Origin: Selenomonadales bacterium
Lineage (GTDB): Bacteria; Bacillota; Negativicutes; RGIG982
Reading direction: 5' to 3'
DNA length: 7,485 nucleotides
Assembly: GCA_017390595.1 (NCBI GenBank)
Contig: JAFPBC010000004.1
Span: 1 to 7,485 of the forward strand
Shown here: piece by piece, positions 1 through 4,799 of the stretch
Layout of the letters: every line of letters begins with the position of its first letter
How positions within the stretch are numbered: the first letter of the stretch is position 1
The notes under the pieces: model-generated
Databases searched by the model: none
The model's input: only the letters and a program-made list of their open reading frames with translations
What the model was told of the DNA's origin: nothing
Program-made: the position numbers and the translations under genes

Positions 1-205
1 CGATGTTATCAACGCTGGCATAGTTGCCTTGTGCGCGAGCTACGATAGCTTCTGTCATGCACACTACATCTCGATCTCTCGGAACGAGACCTTCTACATT
101 CATAGCTTCAACGACGGTGTTCGCGACGATCTCTGTCAAGTTGTCTCCCTGGCGGATGATCGGTGCGCGAAGCCCCATCGAAACTGTACCAAATACTCTG
201 CCCAT
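1..205 (-). CDS. Coenzyme F420-0:L-glutamate ligase-like protein, N-terminal 68 residues (partial)
   Basis: The reading frame runs off the left edge; only the first 68 residues are visible. The start is MGRVFGTVSMGLRAPIIRQG, and the stretch TEAIVARAQGNYASVD lies at residues 51-66. These match my memory of the CofE/FbiB-type glutamate ligase family (PF01996), whose Firmicute members share a GTVS-G-R-PII-GD start and a TEA-VARAQGNYA motif. In methanogens and actinobacteria the family adds glutamate to F420-0. Firmicutes of this kind are not known to make F420, so the substrate here is probably different and the name is a family label only. The ATG is fixed by AAGGAG at 214-219, eight bases upstream. 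A consensus promoter lies at 271-299. No neighbour in the window helps with function. The family call is from motif memory, not a search. Confidence 0.66.
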   Translation of the reverse strand, partial: MGRVFGTVSMGLRAPIIRQGDNLTEIVANTVVEAMNVEGLVPRDRDVVCMTEAIVARAQGNYASVDNI

Positions 206-241
206 AATCATTACTCCTTGCATAAAACAGTTGCGTTATAC

Positions 242-265
242 GTTGTACAGACACATCTATACAAC
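242..265. promoter_or_regulatory. Inverted repeat at the start point of the F420 ligase-like gene (candidate operator)
   Basis: GTTGTA (242-247) and TACAAC (260-265) form a perfect 6-bp dyad with a 12-base spacer, located at about +1 to +22 of the predicted transcript. Allowing one mismatch, the arms extend inward to about seven bases. The size and position fit a dimeric repressor site, for example of the GntR type. As RNA it could also form a small stem. No regulator gene is visible nearby. Confidence 0.35.
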
Positions 266-270
266 AATAT

Positions 271-299
271 ATTATATAATATAAGGTAATTTTTGTCAA
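271..299 (-). promoter_or_regulatory. Consensus sigma-A promoter for the F420 ligase-like gene
   Basis: Read on the minus strand, this is TTGACA (294-299), a 17-base spacer, then TATAAT (271-276). Both hexamers match the housekeeping consensus exactly. Transcription would start near 264, giving a 5' leader of about 60 bases before the ATG at 205. A promoter this strong suggests high expression or control by a repressor (see the dyad at 242-265). Confidence 0.8.
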
Positions 300-364
300 A
301 TAAAAATTGGCATTCTGTATAGTCATTGTGGCTGCATATGGAGATTTTTTGTGAGAGAAGGCAT

Positions 365-396
365 AAAAAAATACGGAAGAAGTTCTTCCGTATTTT
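365..396 (-). terminator. Intrinsic terminator of the small minus-strand gene
   Basis: The arms at 368-381 and 383-396 are perfect complements centred on one base. Read on the minus strand, the stem is followed by seven T (complement of A 365-371). The plus-strand direction has a shorter T4 tail, so weak bidirectional use is possible. It ends the transcript carrying the 41-codon gene before the F420 ligase-like promoter. Confidence 0.85.
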
Positions 397-414
397 CTGT
401 ATCAACGTTTAAGG

Positions 415-439
415 GAACTGCCTCATGTCGGGGCAGTTC
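415..439. other. Hairpin in the 3' untranslated region of the small gene
   Basis: GAACTGCC (415-422) pairs perfectly with GGCAGTTC (432-439) around a 9-base loop. There is no T-run on either side, so it is not a terminator by itself. It lies between the stop of the small gene and its terminator, so the message would end in two stable stems, as some regulatory RNAs do. Confidence 0.5.
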
Positions 440-487
440 AAGGACATTCGTTTTTGCACCGCGGTAAGATGCCCGATGGGCAACTTC

Positions 488-613
488 TTACTTGGCAGAA
501 GCTTGTTCTTGTGTTTCAGCCAAGACACATTCGACCAAGTCGCGGACTTCCTCCATGTTTTCACAGAGGTTGATGAGTTGTAATACCGAGCGTAATAATC
601 CATAGTCTTGCAT
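488..613 (-). CDS. Small hypothetical protein, 41 residues
   Basis: I do not recognise this protein. It begins MQDYGLLRSVLQLINLCENM and reads as a leucine- and glutamate-rich, probably helical peptide with cysteines at positions 17 and 29. There is no signal peptide and no transmembrane segment. Support for a real gene is contextual. GAGAGG (620-625) sits six bases before the ATG at 611-613. An extended -10 promoter lies at 663-671, and a strong terminator follows at 365-396. The composition is protein-like and low in Arg and Ser, whereas the overlapping frame at 409-603 is not. It is divergently arranged with the hydrogenase fusion, about 250 bases apart. The same locus could instead act mainly as a small RNA of roughly 290 bases. 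Confidence 0.6.
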   Translation of the reverse strand: MQDYGLLRSVLQLINLCENMEEVRDLVECVLAETQEQASAK

Positions 614-662
614 ACATTTCCTCTCCCATCTTTTAATGTTATGTAATGGACCTTACATTTTT

Positions 663-671
663 ATTGTAGCA
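663..671 (-). promoter_or_regulatory. Extended -10 promoter for the small gene
   Basis: On the minus strand the sequence is TGCTACAAT, a TG-n extended -10 with a 5/6 match to TATAAT. No good -35 hexamer lies 16-18 bases upstream, which is typical of extended -10 promoters. Transcription would start near 656, about 40 bases before the ATG at 613. Confidence 0.5.
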
Positions 672-709
672 GATGGGGTGTACGATAAAAGTGCCAATAA
701 AGTAAAAAT

Positions 710-734
710 GCAATAAAAAAATAATTTTTTTTGC
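710..734. other. A/T-tract palindrome between the two divergent promoters
   Basis: A GC-capped A-tract/T-tract inverted repeat (GCAATAAAAAAAT followed by AATTTTTTTTGC) lies upstream of both the small-gene promoter and the hydrogenase promoter. Such phased tracts can bend DNA or act as UP-elements. The rest of the 614-865 intergenic region holds only the promoters, the dyad and the RBS listed separately. Confidence 0.3.
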
Positions 735-776
735 TGCGTACAAGGGAAAAATTCCTGAGAACGAGCGTTTTAAATG

Positions 777-805
777 TTGACTGTGATAAACTACTATGAT
801 ACTAT
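777..805 (+). promoter_or_regulatory. Promoter of the hydrogenase-rubrerythrin fusion
   Basis: TTGACT (777-782) is followed by a 17-base spacer and TACTAT (800-805). The -35 is near consensus and the -10 matches 4/6. Transcription would start near 812. The -10 lies inside a tandem direct repeat, ACTATGA at 793-799 and again at 801-807. Confidence 0.5.
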
Positions 806-809
806 GAAA

Positions 810-825
810 TTGAAAGAATATTCAA
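810..825. promoter_or_regulatory. Dyad at the hydrogenase start point (candidate operator)
   Basis: TTGAA (810-814), six bases, then TTCAA (821-825), with an internal 8-bp palindrome GAATATTC (816-823). It covers the predicted transcription start. It does not match Rex (TTGTGA/TCACAA), FNR (TTGAT-N4-ATCAA) or a PerR box well, so the regulator is unknown. Confidence 0.3.
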
Positions 826-865
826 TAAAATAGAATAAAAAAAGTGAAGTAGGAGGGAATATGAA

Positions 866-2914
866 ATGACACAACACTTACCTTTGTCTGTGCGCGTTCC
901 GATCGAGCAGGACAATCCCAGTATTTGTCGTAAGGAAGAGCTTTGTATCAAATGTGGTCAATGCAAAGTTGTATGCACCAATGATATTGGTGTTCATGGG
1001 ACTTATACGTTGGCACAGACCGGCGGTAAAGCGATCTGTATCCATTGCGGACAATGTGCCAATGTATGTCCGCCTGCCAGCATTACAGAGGTATATGAAT
1101 ATCAGGCTGTTCGCGATGCGATCAAAGATTCGGACAAAATTGTGATCGTCAGCACATCTCCGTCCGTAAGGGTAGCGTTGGGGGAAGAGTTTGGTATGCC
1201 CAAAGGGGCGTTTGTTCAAGGTAAAATGGTTGCGCTGCTCAGAGCGTTGGGTGCAGACTATGTACTTGATACCAACTTCGGTGCCGACTTGACGATCGTG
1301 GAAGAAGCCAGTGAATTGGTACGACGCATTACTACGCAAGATAAACCGCTTCCGCAATTTACAAGCTGCTGTCCTGCATGGGTGAAGTTTGCAGAAACGT
1401 ATTATCCGGAGCTGTTGCCGCATATTTCTACGGCTAAGAGTCCTATCGGTATGCAGGGGCCTACGATCAAAACGTATTTCGCGCAAAAGATGGGGATCGA
1501 TCCGAAAAGAATCGTCAATGTCGCATTGACTCCTTGCACGGCGAAGAAGTTCGAGATCCGTCGTGAGGAGATGAACGCGGCAGGCCAAAAACTGGGTATA
1601 GATGATATGCGTGATATGGACTTGGTCATCACGACCAGAGAGCTTGCTATGTGGGCCAAAGAGGTCGGTATCGATCCGAATACGTTGGAAGACAGTGCGT
1701 ATGATCGTCTGATGGGAGAGGCATCGGGGGCCGGTGTAATATTCGGTAATACCGGCGGTGTTATGGAAGCCGCTCTTCGTACAGCATATTCCTATATTAT
1801 GAAACAAGAACCGCCTCAGGCTTTGCTCGATCTGCAACCTGTTCGCGGTTATGACGGATTGAGAGAAGCCAGCTTGGAGATTGGCGGCATGACTGTCAAT
1901 GTTGCAGTCGTTTACGGAACAGCCAATGCACGAAAAATGATCGAGCTGGTTCAAAAAGGTGAAAAAGAGTATCATTTTATCGAAGTTATGACCTGTCCCG
2001 GCGGCTGTATCGGTGGCGGCGGACAGCCGCGTGATTTGGAAGTGAATGCCGATGAGAGCAGACAGGCTCGTATCGCCAGCTTGTATCAGCGTGACGCTTC
2101 GATGAAATTACGTTCCAGCCATGAAAATCCGGAGATCAAACAGCTTTATCAAGACTTTTATGGTGAACCGCTGAGCGAATTGGCGGAAGCTATGCTGCAT
2201 ACTATCTATCAGGATCGCAGCGGCGATCTGAATCAAGGAGGAGAATCAGTTATGGAAAAATGGAAATGCAAAGTCTGCGGACACATTCATGAAGGCGCAA
2301 TTACAGCTGATTTTGTTTGCCCGCTTTGCAGACAGCCTGCAAGTGCTTTTGAAAAGATCGAAGCAGCATCTGTTGGTGTCAGCAAATATGCAGGAACGCA
2401 GACCGAGAAGAACTTGGAAGCTGCTTTTGCCGGCGAATCGATGGCACGTAATAAATATACCTTCTTTGCCGCAATCGCTAAGAATGAAGGCTATGAGCAG
2501 ATCGCAGATCTGTTCTTGAAAACCGCGGAAAATGAACGCTCCCATGCTCATATGTGGTTCAAAGAGCTTCATGGTGTAGGCGATACGGCACACAATCTTC
2601 TCCATGCCGCTGAAGGCGAAAATTACGAATGGACAGATATGTATGACGGATTTGCCAAAACGGCAGAAGCAGAAGGATTCCCTGAATTGGCTGCCAGATT
2701 CCGCTTGGTTGCTGCTGTCGAAAAAAATCACGAAGAACGCTATCGTGCGCTTCTTAAAAATGTAGAGACAGCGGCTGTCTTTGCTAAGAGCGAAGTCAAA
2801 GTTTGGGAATGCCGTAATTGTGGTCACCTTGTGATCGGCACCAATGCACCTGACAAATGTGCTGCTTGTGATTATTCTCAGAGCTTCTTCGAGATCCACG
2901 CAGAAAATTATTGA
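866..2914 (+). CDS. [FeFe] hydrogenase-rubredoxin-rubrerythrin-rubredoxin fusion, 682 residues
   Basis: Cytoplasmic redox fusion. Residues 21-70 form a two-cluster ferredoxin domain (C27, C30, C33, C37; C58, C61, C64, C68). The H-cluster domain spans about 85-390 with all three signatures: TSCCPAW (C168, C169), TPCTAKK (C224) and CPGGC followed by GGGGQP (C377, C381). C169, C224, C377 and C381 are the expected cluster ligands and C168 the proton-relay cysteine. Residues about 395-451 resemble the small-subunit/C-terminal domain (SHENP, LHTIY). The first rubredoxin has C468, C471, C485 and C488. The rubrerythrin diiron core (about 506-635) has E524, E557/H560, E588/D591 and E619/H622. The second rubredoxin has C649, C652, C665 and C668. 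Hydrogenases of this short two-cluster form with TSCCPAW fit the group B class, where rubrerythrin fusions are known in clostridia. The inferred role is H2-driven peroxide reduction or protection of the enzyme. AGGAGGG at 851-857, eight bases upstream, sets the start. Confidence 0.95.
   Translation: MTQHLPLSVRVPIEQDNPSICRKEELCIKCGQCKVVCTNDIGVHGTYTLAQTGGKAICIHCGQCANVCPPASITEVYEYQAVRDAIKDSDKIVIVSTSPSVRVALGEEFGMPKGAFVQGKMVALLRALGADYVLDTNFGADLTIVEEASELVRRITTQDKPLPQFTSCCPAWVKFAETYYPELLPHISTAKSPIGMQGPTIKTYFAQKMGIDPKRIVNVALTPCTAKKFEIRREEMNAAGQKLGIDDMRDMDLVITTRELAMWAKEVGIDPNTLEDSAYDRLMGEASGAGVIFGNTGGVMEAALRTAYSYIMKQEPPQALLDLQPVRGYDGLREASLEIGGMTVNVAVVYGTANARKMIELVQKGEKEYHFIEVMTCPGGCIGGGGQPRDLEVNADESRQARIASLYQRDASMKLRSSHENPEIKQLYQDFYGEPLSELAEAMLHTIYQDRSGDLNQGGESVMEKWKCKVCGHIHEGAITADFVCPLCRQPASAFEKIEAASVGVSKYAGTQTEKNLEAAFAGESMARNKYTFFAAIAKNEGYEQIADLFLKTAENERSHAHMWFKELHGVGDTAHNLLHAAEGENYEWTDMYDGFAKTAEAEGFPELAARFRLVAAVEKNHEERYRALLKNVETAAVFAKSEVKVWECRNCGHLVIGTNAPDKCAACDYSQSFFEIHAENY
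2235..2254 (+). promoter_or_regulatory. Internal ribosome binding site and in-frame ATG at the hydrogenase/rubrerythrin junction
   Basis: AAGGAGGAG (2235-2243) is followed by an in-frame ATG at 2252-2254, codon 463, exactly where the first rubredoxin domain begins (MEKWKCKVCG). The spacing is 8-10 bases depending on alignment to the anti-SD. Initiation here would give a free 220-residue protein with domains rubredoxin-rubrerythrin-rubredoxin, complete in itself. The hydrogenase part ends naturally only a few codons earlier (YQDRSGDLN). The site is therefore either a working second start or the remnant of a once separate downstream gene. Confidence 0.6.
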
Positions 2915-2931
2915 TCGATATTGATGACGAT

Positions 2932-2966
2932 GCGGCCCCGCTGAATATTCGGCGGGGTCGTTTTTG
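2932..2966 (+). terminator. Intrinsic terminator of the hydrogenase fusion
   Basis: GGCCCCGC (2934-2941) pairs with GCGGGGTC (2952-2959), with one G-U pair. Flanking pairs extend the stem to about ten, around a 10-base loop, followed by TTTTT (2961-2965). It starts 20 bases after the stop codon, so the fusion is the last gene of its transcript. Confidence 0.9.
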
Positions 2967-3051
2967 TTTGCGTGATAACGAAAACGAATCAATAAAATAA
3001 GAAAAAATTATTGGGATTGGTAATATCTTTCTTTTCTTTTAAATAGAGGCA

Positions 3052-3060
3052 TGATATAAT
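3052..3060 (+). promoter_or_regulatory. Extended -10 promoter of the symporter leader
   Basis: TGATATAAT combines a TG-n extension with a perfect TATAAT (3055-3060). The -35 region (around 3032-3037) is only T-rich. Transcription would start near 3067, just at the base of the first leader hairpin, about 210 bases before the symporter ATG. Confidence 0.65.
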
Positions 3061-3066
3061 TACGTG

Positions 3067-3158
3067 GTGTCTATTATGAGTAGACATAAAAATCGAATAA
3101 CATTCAAGATTGTCAAAACAAGGGCGTTATGACTAGTGGTGTCGTAATGTCCTTTTTT
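3067..3158 (+). ncRNA. Structured leader or small RNA ending in an intrinsic terminator (candidate)
   Basis: A transcript from the extended -10 promoter would begin with a perfect 6-bp hairpin (TGTCTA 3068-3073 with TAGACA 3081-3086, 7-base loop). It continues through about 34 unpaired A/U-rich bases and ends at the terminator at 3121-3158. That yields a RNA of roughly 92 bases. It could be an attenuated leader of the symporter gene or a separate small RNA. I see no T-box, glycine riboswitch or other known riboswitch motif. An 18-codon frame, 3076-3132 (MSRHKNRITFKIVKTRAL), would end inside the terminator stem, but it lacks a Shine-Dalgarno. Confidence 0.4.
3121..3158 (+). terminator. Intrinsic terminator/attenuator upstream of the symporter
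   Basis: Bases 3121-3133 pair with 3141-3153 without gaps (13 pairs, of which four are G-U), around a 7-base loop, then T6 (3153-3158). It stands between the extended -10 promoter and the gene, 121 bases before the chosen ATG. I found only 5-bp alternative pairings upstream (for example 3097-3101 with 3126-3130), so no convincing antiterminator is visible. Confidence 0.8.
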
Positions 3159-3191
3159 GGTGATGAATGATAAGGAGTGTTATAGAAAAGC

Positions 3192-3251
3192 GGCATAGTA
3201 TGCCAAATACCGTATAGATTCATACTACATGAAGAAGGATGTTTTATACGG
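3192..3251 (+). promoter_or_regulatory. Two inverted repeats in the symporter 5' region
   Basis: GGCAT (3192-3196) and ATGCC (3200-3204) form a short stem. CCGTATA (3210-3216) and TATACGG (3245-3251) form a 7-bp dyad, extendable to nine pairs with one G-U. The second dyad ends 28 bases before the ATG and encloses the alternative upstream ATG at 3229. A possible second promoter, TTGGTG (3157-3162) with TATAGA (3181-3186) at 18-base spacing, overlaps this stretch. Together with the terminated leader, this accounts for the long gene-free region 2915-3279. Confidence 0.35.
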
Positions 3252-3279
3252 ACAACTTAATAAGAAAGAGGGAAAGATA

Positions 3280-4689
3280 ATGGATTTATTGGGTTCTATT
3301 GTAGGTAGTATCAACAACATTATCTGGTCGTACGTATTGATCGGTATGCTTGTTTGTATCGGTGTTTACTTTACGTTGGCGACCAAATTCGTGCAGATCC
3401 GTCTCTTGGGTGAGATGATGCGCTTGATGACGCAGAATGCCGGCTCAAAAGGTGACAAACATAAGGTCTCGTCATTCCAGGCGTTCTGTATCAGCACGGC
3501 ATCGCGTGTCGGTGTCGGTAATATCGCAGGTGTTGCGATCGCTGTTGTCAGCGGTGGCCCGGGTGCGATCTTCTGGATGTGGGTGATCGCGATCATCGGT
3601 TCTGCGACAGGTTTTATCGAAAGTACGCTTGCGCAGGTGTACAAGGTTGAGGACGGCAGAGGCGGTTTCCGCGGTGGTCCCGCGTACTATCTCAAAAATG
3701 CACTCGGTCAGAAGGGTGTTGCCGTATTCTTCGCTATCTTGATCAGCATTACGTTCGGTCTTGTATTCAACTCGGTACAGGCGAATACGATCGCGCTTGC
3801 GATGCAGACGGCATTTAGCATTGATTGTACGACGATGGGGCTTATCCTTGCGGCAATGACAGCGATAACGATCTTCGGCGGTGTCAAACGTATTGCAAAG
3901 GTCAGCTCGGTGCTTGTTCCTATCATGGCAGGTATCTATATTCTTGTTGCGATCTATATTACGCTTGTTAACATCTCGCTTCTCCCGACGGTGCTCTCTA
4001 CGATCATTACCAATGCATTTAGTGCAGATGCGGTATTCGGCGGCGGTCTCGGTGCGGCGATGCTTGCCGGTTTCAAACGTGGTCTTTTCTCGAATGAGGC
4101 AGGTATGGGTTCCGTTCCGAACGCGGCGGCTGCGGCAGATGTTTCGCATCCCGCACAGCAAGGTCTTATTCAGGCACTTGGTGTATTCTTCGATACGCTC
4201 GTGGTCTGCTCGTGTTCGGCATTCATCGTATTGATGACAGCTGACTATCACACGTTCGGTTTGACGGGTATCGAGCTTGTACAACGCGCGCTGGAATTAC
4301 AACTCGGTTCGTTTGCTCCGAGTCTCTTGGCGATCTTCGTATTCTTGTTTGCCTTCACGTCTATCGTAGGTAACTACTACTACGGTGAAAGCAACATCGA
4401 ATTCCTCCACTCGAGCAAAGTATGGCTCACAGGTTTCAGACTTTGTGTAGTCGGTATGGTAATGTTCGGTTCGGTCGCTAAGATCGCACTTGTATGGGAT
4501 ATGGCCGATCTCTTCATGGGTCTTATGGCGATCACCAACTTGATCGCGATCGTATTCTTGTCGAAACATGCGCTTATCGTATTGAAAGATTATTGCGCAC
4601 AGAAAAAACAAGGTATCGTTGATCCGATCTTCCGCGCAAGCATCATGCCCGATCAAAAAGGTATCGTGCTTTGGAAAGATAAAAAATAA
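3280..4689 (+). CDS. Sodium:alanine/glycine symporter, AGCS family, 469 residues
   Basis: Integral membrane protein that takes up alanine or glycine with Na+ (AGCS family, TC 2.A.25). It starts MDLLGSIVGSINNIIWSYVL and contains about ten or eleven hydrophobic segments. Family signatures are ASRVGVGNIAGVA (about 74-86), GGPAYYL (132-138) and the long conserved stretch GLFSNEAGMGSVPNAAAAAD (268-287) followed by SHPAQQGLIQALGVFFDT. Length is normal for the family. I chose ATG 3280 over the in-frame ATG 3229. The later start has AGAGGG seven to eight bases upstream and matches the family's N-terminus, whereas 3229 has no Shine-Dalgarno and adds a hydrophilic 17-residue tail. It is a single-gene unit with a structured, terminator-containing leader and its own terminator. 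Substrate choice between alanine, glycine and related amino acids cannot be read from sequence. Confidence 0.93.
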   Translation: MDLLGSIVGSINNIIWSYVLIGMLVCIGVYFTLATKFVQIRLLGEMMRLMTQNAGSKGDKHKVSSFQAFCISTASRVGVGNIAGVAIAVVSGGPGAIFWMWVIAIIGSATGFIESTLAQVYKVEDGRGGFRGGPAYYLKNALGQKGVAVFFAILISITFGLVFNSVQANTIALAMQTAFSIDCTTMGLILAAMTAITIFGGVKRIAKVSSVLVPIMAGIYILVAIYITLVNISLLPTVLSTIITNAFSADAVFGGGLGAAMLAGFKRGLFSNEAGMGSVPNAAAAADVSHPAQQGLIQALGVFFDTLVVCSCSAFIVLMTADYHTFGLTGIELVQRALELQLGSFAPSLLAIFVFLFAFTSIVGNYYYGESNIEFLHSSKVWLTGFRLCVVGMVMFGSVAKIALVWDMADLFMGLMAITNLIAIVFLSKHALIVLKDYCAQKKQGIVDPIFRASIMPDQKGIVLWKDKK

Positions 4690-4693
4690 GAAT

Positions 4694-4728
4694 AAAAAAG
4701 CTCCTGGCAAATTGCTTGGGGCTTTTTT
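4694..4728 (+). terminator. Intrinsic terminator of the symporter gene
   Basis: AAAAAAGCTCC (4694-4704) pairs with GGGGCTTTTTT (4718-4728), with one G-U, around a 13-base loop. The T-run closes the stem, and it begins five bases after the stop codon. Confidence 0.8.
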
Positions 4729-4759
4729 GTTTCCTTTATAGATCATCGGGTGATAAGAT

Positions 4760-4794
4760 AAAAAAACTCCTCGGCTGTTATTGCCGAGGAGTTT
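4760..4794 (-). terminator. Intrinsic terminator of the dicarboxylate symporter gene
   Basis: AAACTCCTCGGC (4764-4775) and GCCGAGGAGTTT (4783-4794) form a perfect 12-bp stem with a 7-base loop. Read on the minus strand it is followed by seven T (complement of 4760-4766). It stands five bases past the stop of the minus-strand gene and back-to-back with the plus-strand terminator at 4694-4728. Confidence 0.9.
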
Positions 4795-4799
4795 GTATG

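Noticed and set aside
24..289. Two overlapping plus-strand frames of 86 codons at the left end
   Set aside because: They run antisense to the F420 ligase-like gene and into its A/T-rich promoter; no RBS and no protein-like pattern.
409..603. A 64-codon minus-strand frame overlapping the 41-codon gene
   Set aside because: It is shifted by one frame, lacks an RBS, and runs into the 3' hairpin; the 41-codon frame has the RBS and better composition.
861..869. A two-codon micro-ORF ATG AAA TGA overlapping the hydrogenase start
   Set aside because: Its ATG is only three bases from the Shine-Dalgarno, too close for initiation; probably chance.
878..1975. A 365-codon open frame on the minus strand inside the hydrogenase
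   Set aside because: Antisense shadow of a gene with unmistakable motifs; the product has no recognisable features and no promoter or RBS was seen.
3076..3132. An 18-codon leader peptide ending in the attenuator stem
   Set aside because: No Shine-Dalgarno, a predicted 5' end only nine bases upstream, and no run of alanine or glycine codons that would sense the transported amino acid.
2915..3279. Glycine riboswitch or T-box upstream of the alanine/glycine symporter
   Set aside because: Looked for because of the gene's function, but neither the T-box sequence nor the glycine aptamer core is present.
3472..4284. A 270-codon minus-strand frame opposite the AGCS symporter
   Set aside because: Arg/Asp/Thr-rich shadow frame generated by the codon bias of the plus-strand gene.
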